A DNA stretch of 64,000 bases from Primulina eburnea (GCF_022965805.1 NC_133101.1:8717069-8781068), one strand, 5' to 3'. Positions 34,081-46,654 are shown, counted from the stretch's first letter. A program made the numbers and translations. Notes: generated from the sequence alone by a model not told the origin.

Positions 34081-35109
34081 AAATAGTCAAGAAAAGTGAG
34101 GTGAATTCGATTTTGGGATGCTGAAACTAATAAGAGGAGAGTCATGTTTATTGGAGTTCTCCACATCTGAATACATGTAATTCTACACAATTCCTTCTAC
34201 TTTGCATCCAAATTTGATTTTTCCGTTCATTCATACCACTTACATAATTTAAATATCATTTTTTCACTTGGAAATTTGATTGAGAATCAAATACATCTCA
34301 GTATATTTTTTAAATCCCTTCTTTACATCACTTAAACATATCAGTGTTCACTTGCTTGATCAGAACATTGCTTATGTTATCATTTATATGTATCTTCTGT
34401 ATAGCCACACTCCATTATTCAACTAATTTTCGAACAAAGTGAAACTAGACTCCAATGTGTTTAGTTCTGAAATGAAAGATTGGATCCCTTGAGATGTGCA
34501 AAACACTTTGACTGTAACAAAACAAATGAACATTTTCTTGCTCGTGCTTGTTCTCTTCCAGTAACCTTTCAATTTATATTGTCTCATTACAAACTTGAGT
34601 AGCTGCCCAATATTCTGTTTCTATTATAAATAATACCACAATTGTTTGTAGTTTTGAAACTCAGCTTGTTGCTTCACTTACTAGTATAAACACACAATCA
34701 GTTGTAGATTTTATCTTATTAGGATCTCCTGCATAATCTGAATCGACATAGAATCTATGTATAAAATTCGATCATGTAAAACACAATGCATTATTTGGGG
34801 CAGCCTTAATGTATTTAAGGATCCTCTTAAGAATATTACAATGCTCTCGTACAGGATTCGCCATGTAACGACTAACTGCTCCCACTGTTTGTGCAATGTA
34901 TGGTCTTGTACAGATCATGACAAACATCAAACTTCTCACTGCTGATGCATATGATACTCGAGATATATACATCATCTCTGTTTCATTGCTAGGACACATC
35001 TCACAGGATAACTAAAATTTAACAGGAGATAAAGGTCAATATGGCTTTGCATATTGACGCGTTGTCGAAAAATAAATTTTTTTTTAATAATTTAATAAAT
35101 CTAAAAGAA

Positions 35110-35480
35110 ACTAACAATTGAAACTAAAATCGTGTAAAAGAGAAAAATTTTAAGTGTAAGAGAGAAAATTTTAAGTATTGTGTGAAGTGATAAATTGTGT
35201 ATAAGATAAAAATTTAATTGTTGTGTGAAGTGATAAAATTGTGTATGAGATAAAAATTTTATTGTTGTGAAGTAGTGAGAAAAAATTTAAGTGTGGTGTG
35301 AAGGGATGAAATTGTGTAAAAGAGAAAAATTTTAAGTGTTGTGTGAAGGGATGAAAATGTGTAAAAGAGAAAAATTTTAAGTGTTGTGTGAAGTGATAAA
35401 ATTGTGTATGAGAGAAAAATTTTAAGTGTTGTGTGAAGGGATAAAATTGTGTAAGAGAGAAAAATTTTAAGTGTTGTGAA
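35110..35480. repeat. Tandem array of ~45-bp units
   Basis: About eight imperfect copies of GTGTGAAGTGATAAAATTGT + GTATGAGAGAAAAATTTTAA + GTGTT (45 bp when complete). Some copies are shortened. Confidence 0.88.
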
Positions 35481-35513
35481 GGAAAATGAATTGGAATAGG
35501 GGTATTTATAGTG

Positions 35514-36010
35514 AGTTGGCGACGGTGTTAGTTTAAACCGTCGTGGAATTTTAAATTAGCGACGGTTTTGATGAGATTGTCGCCGTATTTTGCGACGGAT
35601 TAAGTTAAACCGCTGCTAAAGTTAGCGACAGGTTTTGAAATATTGTCGCATGTTTTAATTGGCGACAGTTGGCTTTAAACCGTCGCTAAATATAGAGACG
35701 GTTTGTTCAAAACAGCCGCTAAATGTAGCGACGAATGTCACTAAACTGTCGCTAAATTTTAGCAGGCGACTGTTTGACTTTAAACCGTCGCTATAATTAG
35801 CGACTAATGATACAAAACCGTCGCAAATGTTAACGTAGCGACGGTTATATGAAACCGTCGCTATATTTAGCAACGATTTTTTGATAATCCGTCGCTAAAT
35901 TTGGCAACGTTTTCCAAAACCATTGTCGTGTGTCTAAAAACCACGCTAATCGACAACGGTTTCTTAAAACCGTTGTCGATTCTCCCAAAAAACGCGCTAA
36001 TAGACAACGG
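35514..36010. repeat. GCGACGGTTT / AAACCGTCGC interspersed inverted words
   Basis: More than ten short copies of the motif in alternating orientation at intervals of about 20-50 bp, so many local hairpins are possible. Confidence 0.88.
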
Positions 36011-36840
36011 TTCAGCGTTGCAAGACTTTCTACAAATAATTGTTTCTAGAAAACTAAATCTTTTTGTTACTTTTATCTCGGTGAACTTACATCCCTATAA
36101 TCTTGTTTTCTAGTCCAAAGTCTTTCATATAAAATTCTCTAGTAAATTGTTCCTTCAATAGTTGTATCTGAACTTTGTTGGGGCCAGTTAACAACATGTT
36201 GTTCACGTATAATAACAAAACCAGACATATTGAAATATGTACAAGGGTTTATACTAAGTGTGTTTTATCCACGACTCATGATATATGAATCAAATATCTT
36301 ATACCAACACATCTGTTTGAGACCGTACAAATATTTGTTTCAATATGCAAACCACGTTTTCTTTGCCTTTTTCCGAAAACCTTCTGGATGGAGTATATAG
36401 ATTTCTTTTTCAAGATCTCCACGAAGAAATGTTGTTCTAGCTGTTCTCGATATAGGTCAAATACTGCGCACACTACGAATACTATTCCGACTATTGTAAA
36501 CCGAACCACGTTAGAAAATATCTCATCGAAGTCATTTATTTCTTTCTAAGCATATTTTTTTTTACCACAAATCTTGCATGATACTACTCTACTTAGTTAT
36601 TGTCATCACACTTGATCTTATAGATTTATCTATTACAAGTGGGTTTCCTCCCTCTTGGTAGTGTAACAAGATCCCAAGTTTTATTTATGTCTAATGTCTC
36701 AAGTTCGTCTTGCATTGTTGTCATGCACATAGGATACATCCGAGCTTTGAGTAGTCTTATAGAAACTTGATGACTCACCATCTTCTATTAATAGATGATA
36801 TGCAATATTTCTTTCAGTGATATAAAAGTCTCTCATTACT

Positions 36841-37663
36841 AAAAATCTCTAATTAATATTTGACAATTAATATACATTCAGTTTTCCATCATTAATTACT
36901 TAATACTTATTAATTCTTTCATATTGATTTATATGGGAAACATAAAGATCTATTATCCATTGAAAATTATGAATATTAAAAATTATTATCAATTCTTCTA
37001 CTGCTTAATTTTCACTTTCGGTGTGATTGTTTTGTCAACTTTCTTCATCCTTCTATGGAAATCAACAAGTTTTTCATCATATATTGAATCTCTATGGAGT
37101 AATTATTTTTTAAAAAAAAACTAAAAAATATATATCATAAAGAAAAAGTTGATTCTGATAAAAAAAACTCAATTTCTTAAAATGAAAATTAAAAAAATTT
37201 AAACTTGTTATTTCATAATAAATTGCTTAGAACATAATTAGTGCTGAAGGTATGAACAAAATCTGTATCAATGTACATTAAAGAATAACTACCGAAACAT
37301 AAATTTCTATTTTATTTTATACACTTGTATTTAATTAAAATTTAAAGAGCTAAAAATTCACGCTCTATAGTTATAATGAACATCAAATTAGTTAAATAAA
37401 TCTAATTAATATATCCATGACATACTAATTTATTAGTTTCCACTTTTTCATAAATAGTTGTTGCAATTTTAGCAGTTTGATATACTGATATTTTGTGATT
37501 ATTGTGTAATGTTAGTATTTATGTCATTAAAGAGAAGCTTGCATCAATCACACAAATATAATTGGAGCTCATGTTTTTAAAATAAAATTGAAGAGATTTA
37601 AAATTTTGAAAAAATTACCTCTGTCTCCAGCAAAAAAAAAGAGACAGAGAGAAGGAAATAAAC
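36841..37663. other. AT-rich intergenic DNA
   Basis: No feature was recognised. Confidence 0.5.
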
Positions 37664-37666
37664 TTA

Positions 37667-38360
37667 GGCATAGTTTGGTACACATGATAGGATAAACATG
37701 TGATATATAATATAAGGATAAGTTAAGGATAAATAAGATGTATGATATTATATTTAATGTTTGGTATGATTTTAATAAGAGTGATTAAATTTATATATTA
37801 GATTGTAATGACAAAATTAACCTTATCATAATAAATTTTATAATTTCAAAGTTGTTGCTTGAGTTCATATTTTTTATTTATACATGTGCCGATAGTACTT
37901 GCATGATTTATTTATTTTTACCTAATTTTATATATTATATAATATGATAATTGAGCCCTTGATTTTTTGAGTCAAGTCAAATATCAATTTTTAAGGTTAA
38001 TCGAGTGATAATAATAATTTTATTGAGATTTATAAAAATTATTTATATAATTATCTCGAAATCATTTATATAATTATCATATTATATAATATATAAAATA
38101 TTTATTTGATTTTAATTTTTACCTACTAGCATAGATTTATAGAAAAATCATTTATAAATTGAGGGTAATTAAGTCATTTGTAGTGTATTTTATCATTTGA
38201 TTAAAATTATCACACCTTCTATTAGGGATATTTTATCCTTCTAAAAAATCATTTATCAAGGGCCCATGATATTATCATGAGCTTTTTAAAAAGGCACCAA
38301 ACATGGGATAAGGAGGATTATTTATCAATCCCTCTCTTATCCCATGTACCAAACTATGCC
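37667..38360. mobile_element. Tourist-like (PIF/Harbinger) MITE with TTA TSD
   Basis: Termini GGCATAGTTTGGTACACATG and its inverted partner CATGTACCAAACTATGCC; flanks TTA at 37664-37666 and 38361-38363. The GG-C-GTTTGG style end and 3-bp TTA/TAA duplication are classic for PIF/Harbinger-derived Tourist elements. The 694-bp AT-rich interior codes for nothing. It inserted about 8 bp beyond the stop codon of the receptor-kinase remnant. Confidence 0.9.
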
Positions 38361-39952
38361 TTATAGTTTAAAAACACGCATGGCAAGAAACAAGGGAGCA
38401 AAGAACAAGCAGACCTATGTTTACACAGAGCCTAGACTTTAGAGTATCATCAAACAACAAGGTTACGGAATCAGAGTATGTCTCCCATTCGTCGTCCTCA
38501 TTTTCCGCTACTTGTTGGGATAATTCCGAGGGATGAGGTGGGATTTGCAATAGTTCAGTTTCACTTTCAAGCATTTCCAATACTTTACTCATCGAGGGTC
38601 GATCATCTGGACTCATTTGTATGCACCACAACGCAACTATTGTCATCCTCTTGATTTTCCCCCTACATTCATCATCAGTTTGATCAGCTTCTCCGATGTC
38701 AACATCTTTTCCTTTGTTGACGTGATCATAAACCCAATCTGGAAAATATTTGCTGGAATTCTGATCGTTCGCTGTCAAGTCCTGTCTTAGGCCGACCATT
38801 TCCATTAGAAGCATTCCAAAGCTATAGATAATCGAAGAAACGAATGAACAGTTTAATGCTAAAGCCAAATTAAAAGCTTACCAGCACAAATTTCAGAAAG
38901 CAGGAGCATACCTGTAAGTACACCACATAAACATGATAAACAAGAGAAATCAAACTACATTTATCAGAATCTCGTATATGTAATATATATGAAATTTGGA
39001 GTCTGTGAATTGATTCAATAGGAAAATGCGACGATGAAAGAAATTCTTACGGGTAATAGCAACATAGTACCATGGTGTGGGGCCTGCATTCATCGGTATA
39101 AATTAAGAACCATTAAAATCAAGAACCTCAACAAATAAGAAATGTAGGTTTGGATTCTGAACTGAAACTACAAAAAACCTTTGATATTTGTCTTGTTTTC
39201 TCTAGTTGCTGGTTTTATCAAAAGCTGAAATGGTTGAACTTTTTTGCAAACCATTTTCAGATGTTGAATCATATATTTTAAGTGATCTTTTTGTCTTTGT
39301 ACTTCATTCCAACAATCAGGGCACGACATCAATCCATATTTATATCTCATAAACTTGAGATAAAGAAATGAAAGGGCTTGGTTAAAATCTTTAGTAGGAA
39401 GTCTTTTAGTTTCACAAAAAAACATAAATAGATGCAAATTATTCTTTGAATGATCTAATGACAGACTTCAATTCCACCAAGTAAATTGCAAAGATATAAC
39501 ATGTAAGCATCAAACAAATCTATTAAGGAGCAAGAATTCATACATGAAACTTCGGTGTCCTGTCCCCTGAGGCTTCCTCTGTCAAACGTGTACCTTGAGA
39601 CATTCCTAACAACCAGTTCTGCAACGGGTTCAAGTACTTAGAAACATTAAAGTTTGAAGTTACAAGTACATTAATACTGTGGCTAATTAGCCCATGCCCC
39701 TATTCAAGATTCTTACCTATCTCGAAAGTCAACATCTGAAAACTTCTATAACAGTGACTACTTAGACATACAGCTTTGTTTTCATCAACCACACAATATT
39801 CGTTTATGTTGCAGTTCTTAGTAGCACAGTGAACACCAAACCAAGAAACTTCAAATCCATATAGCAACGAGTCGTGTATTTCAGACAGAGAGAGATCATT
39901 TTCTTTGTCACTATAAATCAATGGCGACGATGTCATAGTAACAAGGTCTATT

Positions 39953-42118
39953 TGTTAGAGTAGATGCCCTGCAAGCCAACGGTTGGCTAGGGAATTTATT
40001 GACTCAAGTGAAGTAAACAATCTTTATTTTAATATAATTTAACTTTTAATGGTTTCGTTATACTTTATCTGTATACCCATGCAATCAGCATAGATAAAGT
40101 CCTTGATTATGCTTTAATACAAATGAATCGTAATTCGATGTTGAAACTCATTTGTAAACACTGCATATTCTAAATTCGTTCCTAGTCGATTCAGCCGCCT
40201 AAAACATGGATAAAGGTCGCTTGAGCTCGAGACTAGCATCTGTGATGTTGTGTACTGCGTTTCTTGGTAAGGGCATGGAGATGTCCAAACATGCAGATGG
40301 GTAGTCATATGATGATTATACCGAACAACCCTCCCTCGGACTTTCCAAGTGGTTATCATTCATCGAGAGGATAAGTCCGTGGTTATGATTGTACACCATT
40401 AGTCCTTATGACCCGGGACAACACTGAGGCTCTATATGCTAGGGCTGTGCTTTGACTCGTTTACCGGCTCCAGGAGAGTCATCAGGTGGCGAGGTTGGGT
40501 ACAGTTGCGACACATATAGGAGCCAGTGCATTGTAGTCGGGGATTCACCGCTCACCTACGGGTGTGGATATCCTATGTGATCTAATGTAATAATAGTGCA
40601 TGGAATCTCTGGCCAGAGTATGAGATGTACGTTGGAGAAAGAGTTCTCCAATAGTACACGCGATGCCACTATTATAGTTATCACATAGTTATCGAATTAA
40701 TATGCAACCCTCGATGAACCAATGGTTGCAGATTCGATCGGGATATATGAGATGAAGGGACCGTACTGTACGTTAATCATAATCGACTGGTTCTTGCAGG
40801 CACTATCAGTGATACCTAGGGGATCATGGGGCGATGCTACTAGACGCTCTTACCATGATCCGATGGGTGCAATCAGAAATGAGTTCTGACATTCTTGATC
40901 AAGGTGTTGATGAAAAGAATGGGGCTAACTAGGGTAAGCCCGAATAAAGGATTATGTTCTGAATCACAAAGAGTTGTGAACCCACGACTAGCTGTATCCC
41001 TGAACCATTGAGGGTCACACAAGCACTGGATCGTTTGTTCCCGTTGAGAGAATAAATTCAAATAGTTGAATTTATATATTATTATAGTAAATTCAAGGAG
41101 TTGAATTTATGATAATTAAATTTTGAGAAAATAAATTCAAGGAGTTGAATTTATGAAATAGTAAATTCAAGAAGTTGAATTTATGAAATATGGAGAGAAT
41201 AAATTCAAAGGGTTGAATTTATGAAATTTGATAATTTAATTTATTAAACTCAAAAGTTGAGTTTATTAAATATTAAATTTTGGATGTGAGAAATTCAAGG
41301 AGTTGAATTTATAATTTAAATATTAAATTCAAATGTTGAATTTATAATGGATATAATGCATGAAATTTCGGTGAAGAAAATCGAGATTGCCAAATGTTGG
41401 CATGCAATTTTAGAATCTTTAATGAACTTAATTAATTAGATTAATTAAGGAAATGAAAGATTAGAAATAATAATAAGAATTTTGATTCTTATATTTATAT
41501 ATTATATTGCATCCGAAAGTTTTGGAAAAATAAAAAGAATATGTCATTAATTTAGAATCTTTAATTAACTTAATTAATAAGATTAATTAAGTAAATTAAG
41601 GATTAGAAATAAAGATAATGATTTTGATTCTTAATTGATAAGGGAGCACCCGAGAGTTTTAAAAGGAAAAAGAGGGACTACTCTTCAATTCAATTCCTTG
41701 GGCAGGAAGATTTTCGGCTCTCCCAACTCCAAAAGGATTCTCTCGAAAATCTCTTCTCAAAAATAAGGAAAATTCGGCTTATAGTGTTGAGTCGATTTCT
41801 TCTTTATGTTTCTATCTCTACGCAAAAGTTCTTCTACTTTTCTAGTGCAAATTAGAAGAGGAACAAATCATCTAGTCGTGGACCTGATTAGAAGAAAGGA
41901 GTCCTTGAAGAAAGTTCGTAGGGATTCATCAAGAGCCAGATCTGTTATACCGGATCGGTTGGTGTCTAGTGATTAATTCACAAAGGTATAATTTCTGACG
42001 CCCTATGAATGTTTTGATTTAAATCATACGAGCGCCCAAATATATTTTGATTGTCAAAATAAAAATAAAATTTTAAACTTCCGCTGCGTTTGGGCGCGTA
42101 GAAAACCGAGATCCAACA
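39953..42118. mobile_element. Solo LTR, 2.17 kb, inside the receptor-kinase exon, TSD CTATT
   Basis: Starts TGTTAGAGTAGATGCCC and ends GAGATCCAACA (TG...CA), flanked by CTATT at 39948-39952 and 42119-42123. There is no pol and no detectable second LTR. The 41045-41345 part is a run of AAATTCAAGGAGTTGAATTT-type repeats. The length suits a large Copia LTR; lineage is not determined. Confidence 0.85.
41045..41345. repeat. AATTCAA..TTGAATTT repeat block within the solo LTR
   Basis: Seven or so copies of a palindromic word (AAATTCAA(G/A)(G/A)(A/G)GTTGAATTTAT) spaced by AT-rich linkers of variable length. Confidence 0.8.
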
Positions 42119-42747
42119 CTATTCTGCACAAATCCCTCACATCTGGTGCATAAAAGAAGCCAAATTTTATATACGTGTGATGTGTAATTGATGTATGAGA
42201 GGAAGAAGGTCTACATGTATATGTTGGAATAGAGGCAGAATCGTTTAGGGGAAACGGGCAGCTAAAAAAGGTAATAGGTTTAGCTATCTGAATCAGCACC
42301 CCGTTCCCGAAGTTGTAGCTAAAGAGGCTGTATGGGAGATTATTATAACGACTGAGATTGGCCCAATTTGAAAAATGGGAAGGGAAAGAGCAAGTGTCAT
42401 TATTCTTTATGTTAGGATCAGCAAGGCGGATGGTGTAGTTTTGATAATTGATGGCTCGCACATGGTATTTGTAAGAATCTACGTATACTGAAGAAGCAGT
42501 ATTGTTTTCACATGATATTTCATACATAGAAATACCACAGTCTAGTGGATCATCTTTGAGCCGAAAAGGGTAGCTTATATTACGAATATCGCCACAGGAG
42601 GAAGGGTTGCATGAAGAATTCTGATTTGCATATGAAGATTTCATTAGGATTAAAATTGAAAGAATTAGGAGACAAGCTTGCATGATTATTTTGGTGGTGA
42701 CGAGGTATCTGGATTGTGGAGGAGCTTCAAACCTTCAAGGTTTTAGC

Positions 42748-43897
42748 CAGGGGCGGGATTCAAAATTACCTGAGGCTGGCTCCGTCCCATGCTGTATTTA
42801 ATAAAATAAATAATTAACTAAAAAAGTTAAAATAAAAAATAACACACTACTGAAGTTGTGCTCTGCGATTCTTCTTAGAATTAAGCTTGTAAATTATTAA
42901 TCATTATCAATTTTTTCAACCAAATTTCGTTAGACGTAGATTACCGGCAAAAACTTGTGTGAGACGGTCTCACGGGTCGTATTTGTGAGACGGATATCTT
43001 ATTTGGGTTATCCATGAAAAAGTATTACTTTTTATGCTAAGAGTATTACTTTTAATTGTGAATATGGGTAGGGTTGACCCGTCTCACAGATTAAAATCCG
43101 TGAGACGGTCTCATATGAGACTCACTCGTAGATTATCATAGAATCTCCGAAAAACTCTACTTTCATTTTGTTACGAAAAGCTGTTTTAAAAAGTTTCATT
43201 GCTCAAAAATTTCTACAAAATTCCATAAATTCACATTTATATTTTCTATAGTATCTAAACATCTAAATAATAAATAATCAACACTAAAAATCGATAATCC
43301 CCAATATAAAATCTGGAAATTTGAAATGATGCTCAAATAAATTCCAAAAAATTATCAGTACCATCAATCGGCTCAAATGTAGTACCTACAATCAACATTT
43401 TAATATATATCTATTATCAAAATTCAAAAAAAAAACCAAAATGTCCAAATTTCGTAACATTAAAATATGAAACTACCTTTAAATTTGAAATCTAACTAAG
43501 AACAACAAGAACAAGCTATAGAAAGTCTAACACTAAGATTTCCTCATGATTTTCGGTGAAAACAATGACCGATGGGCGACGACTGATTTCAAGACGACAA
43601 AGAAATTTCGAAAATTTGGTATTAAAAAAATAGCTTATGTCGTTGGCTTTCCATATCTACAATCGATTTTGAAAACTGACGACCGATGATGAAGTTACGA
43701 CCATTTGAAGTAATGAAAATTGTGATAGTTTGATATAGAAAAATAGATATGACGTAGCAGATAAGTGAAAGAGAGAGAAAAAAAGATTGAGCCTTGGGAC
43801 CAATCAATTTTTTTAAAAAATAAAACATATTTATTCTTTTAAAAAAAACTAAGTGGGGCTGGAGCCCAACCCAGCCCCTTACATAGCTCCGCCCCTG
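42748..43897. mobile_element. hAT-like element with CAGGGGCGG termini
   Basis: Starts CAGGGGCGGGATTC and ends with the inverted form (GAGCTC-like GCTCCGCCCCTG). The eight flanking bases GTTTTAGC and GTCTTACC match at six of eight positions, consistent with an old 8-bp TSD. The interior is non-coding and includes MITE copy f. It lies just upstream of the receptor-kinase pseudogene start. Confidence 0.7.
42949..43127. mobile_element. Palindromic MITE, copy f, nested in the hAT-like element
   Basis: Well-preserved copy: AAACTTGTGTGAGACGG ... GTGAGACGGTCTCATATGAG, same orientation as copy b. Confidence 0.85.
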
Positions 43898-43905
43898 GTC
43901 TTACC

Positions 43906-44942
43906 GATCACGAAGATAGACACTTTTTTAGTGTAAATGTTGCAAGTTCTCTTCTAACTCAAGTGCAAGAAATGCTAATTTCCTCCACTTGAATAGGATC
44001 GTCAACTGTCTTCTTCAATTAGCCTTTATATCAATGAACACCAAATTTGACCAAAACGCATTGGGGGGGTTTCACTTTAAGCATGTATAATAGACAACTC
44101 TGATCTTGTAGAAGCCGTCAGCTTTTAATATCGGTGCACAATTTTTATTTCACATGTGTAAGATTAGTACGTTTTGAATTTCAAGAAACAAATGTAAACA
44201 GTTCTTAATTTAGATCATAGCAACAGCTAATGCAAATTTTCCATGGAATTACTTGCACTTCATTTGGTCTAATAGTAGACTTTACCGTTTTCAAAAGTTG
44301 CACATGAATGACTTGGTTGGTTATCTGAGATGGTTCTAGCCTTCTCCGTTTCAATGGCGATTAATGTCACATACCGAGCCTGGAGCGCATTGACACTGAC
44401 GTTGTTTGACAAATAAAATTCAAAAAACAACAAGTCACGCAGTAAAACCAAACAAGTCCGTTTTATAAATTATTCATAAATAACTTATCATTACAACAAA
44501 AATTCCCACGAACGAAATATAATTACAGAAGTGTTTTATAACTTAATTAAAATGGAAAGAACATAACTAAAATAAGTTCTTAAACTTGAAAACATCTTTT
44601 TCATCATCCTCAAAGCATAATTGTTCCTCATCGTCTAACTATTTTAGATCCGTATCTTAGGAGAGAGTAAGAGATAAGTATTTTCTGATACAATTATCAA
44701 GTGTAGGCCGATTGAACATATGATATACAAAAATCACATACATGAACTTTTCAATCATATCATAATCGTATAAAGCCGATTTTCAATATTCTAAGGGGCG
44801 GAACTGTGAAACAATTATAATCCTAGGGGCCATATCATATCAAAACTTTCGGAATTCTTATCCACATAAGTTTTCGAATCATAACAGTGTCAAAAACATG
44901 CTTTTTATTTCAAAAGCATATATTCAGAAAGAAAGTATATTC
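43906..44942. other. AT-rich DNA between the hAT-like element and the Copia pair
   Basis: No recognisable gene. A minus-strand frame of 60 codons (44269-44451) has no family resemblance. It may include old promoter sequence of the receptor-kinase pseudogene. Confidence 0.45.
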
Positions 44943-46590
44943 TATTGTGAAAAAGTAAAAATTTATGGTAAAAAGTAAAAATCTCAAACTCTCAAAATTT
45001 ACCAAACTACACACTTTATAATACTTTACTCTCTACTCAATTGTGATTTTCTTCACAAATGAGAGATCTATTTATAGGAAATCTTTACAAATAATCCAAA
45101 AATAAAATACATCATTACCTACATCATCACACACTAATTTTCAATATTTACAACTCTTATTTTCAACATTCAAATATTCAATACACGCATTTTAAATATT
45201 AATTTTCAACACTCCCCTTGTGATGATGATCATAATGATTGTCTTCATTACGTGTTTTTATACTGCCTCGTTAAAAACATTACTAGGAAAAACCCATTGG
45301 GATAAAAACCATAGCAAGGGAAAAATAGTGCAGTCACGTAAACTCCCCCTCATGTTGACACGACACAATTCTTCACAAATTTCGTAGATTGCTCATCCCA
45401 ATATTATATATGTGCTTTCTGAATATTGACGTAGGAAGTGCCTTTGTGAAGAGATCTGAAGAGTTTTCACTTGATTGAATGTGACGAACATCAATACATT
45501 TATTCTTCTCTAGCTCCTTGGTGAATGCGAAGAACTTAGGAGAAATATGTTTAGTTCTGTCGCTTTTTATGTATCCTTCTTTCATTTGAGCAACACATGC
45601 AGCATTATCTTCATATAATATCACAGGCTTCTCGTCGAATGATAATCCGCATGAGATTTGGATATGTTGGGTCATTGATTTTAACCACACACATTCACGA
45701 CTTGCTTCATGTAGTGCAATAATCTCGGCATGATTTGATGAAGTTGTTACGAGCGTTTGTTTCTGTGAACGCCAAGAAATTGCAGTGTCTCCACGAGTAA
45801 ATACATATCCAGTTTGGGAACGTGCCTTGTGTGGATCAGATAAGTATCCAGCATCGGCATAACCAATTATACTTGGATTAGCATCTTTTGAATATAAAAG
45901 TCCCAAGTCTATCGTTCCTCGTAGATAACGGAATATATGTTTAATTCCGTTCCAGTGTCTCTTTGTTGGATATGTGCTAAATCTTGCCAACAAATTTATG
46001 GCAAAATATATATCAGGCCTTGTACAATTTGTAAGATACATAAGGGCACCGATAGCACTTAGATATGGTACTTCTGGACCAAGAATATCTTCATCATCTT
46101 CACATGGATGGAATGGATCCTTTTCTATGTTTAATGATCTAACAACCATTGGAGTACTTAAAGGATATGATTTATCCATATTAAAACGTTTAAGGATCTT
46201 TTCTGTATAATTTGTCTGGTGAACAAACATTCCGCATTCTTGTTGTTCAATTTGTAAACCCAGACAATACTTGGTTTTTCCAAGATCCTTCATTTCAAAT
46301 TCTTCCTTCAAGTATGACACAACTTCTTGAATTTCATTATTCGTTCCAATGATGTTTAAATCATCTACTTATACATCAATAATTACATATCCGGATGTTG
46401 TTTTCTTAATGAAAACACAAGGACATATTGAATTATATTCATATCCCTTTTTCATCAAGTGATCACTTAGTCGATTATACCACATTCGACCGGATTGCTT
46501 CAACCCATATAATGATCTTTGTAATTTCACAGAATAACATTATCTGGGTTTTGAACTTTGTGCTTCAGGCATCTTAAATCCTTCAGAGAT

Positions 46591-46654
<64 letters not shown>

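Larger units (their letters stand above)
35065..36014. mobile_element. Repeat-rich insertion with GCGACGGTT array, 6-bp flanking duplication
   Basis: Splits the Copia pol fragment and is flanked by GCGTTG at 35059-35064 and 36015-36020. The left half (about 35110-35480) is a tandem array of ~45-bp units (GTGTGAAG..GATAAAATTGTG..AGAGAAAAATTTTAAGTGTT). The right half is a series of AGCGACGGTTT/AAACCGTCGCTAAA words in both orientations, later becoming CAACGGTTT/AAACCGTTGTCG. The style recalls subterminal repeats of plant CACTA elements, but neither CACTA termini nor a 3-bp TSD is present, so the class is open. Confidence 0.75.
34081..36840 (-). pseudogene. Decayed Copia pol (RT-RNase H) fragment, split by a later insertion
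   Basis: Minus-strand pieces match Copia polyprotein order. About 36840-36021 gives NDFDEIFSNVVRFT, then a KNEFTREFYMKDFG-type RT region (KEQFTREFYMKDFGLENK here), up to KVLQR. About 35058-34430 continues VNMQ, MCPSNETE, SYASAVRSLMFVMICTRP, then YIDSDYAGDP of RNase H. Numerous stops and frameshifts make it inactive. The break falls between KVLQR and VNMQ, where 35065-36014 is inserted. LTRs were not identified; the lower-coordinate end is approximate. Confidence 0.8.
38368..42683 (-). pseudogene. LRK10-like/WAK-type receptor kinase pseudogene
   Basis: The N-terminal exon starts at 42683 with a signal peptide (MQACLLILSILILMKSSYA) and a GUB_WAK galacturonan-binding domain (CGDIRNISYPFRLKDDPLDCG; CSFPSHFSNWANLS). 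It is interrupted after DLCRI by a solo LTR (39953-42118) and resumes in the same frame as DLVTMTSSPLIYSDKEND up to a GTATGT donor at about 39771. The kinase end is at 38868-38368: SFGMLLMEMVG, YFPDWVYDHV, MTIVALWCIQMSPDDRPSM. No transmembrane exon or kinase subdomains I-VIII (P-loop, HFDIKPHN, DFG, APE) were found between them, so most of the catalytic domain is absent. Intact relatives are plasma-membrane receptor kinases near the rust-resistance kinase Lr10. Two independent lesions make it a pseudogene. Confidence 0.85.

Noticed and set aside
35514..36010. Confident assignment of the GCGACGG array to a CACTA transposon
   Set aside because: No CACTA terminus or 3-bp duplication was found; the resemblance is in subterminal words only.
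39168..39437. Minus-strand 89-codon frame as the transmembrane exon of the receptor kinase
   Set aside because: No hydrophobic segment or kinase motif is present, and the sequence does not resemble this family.
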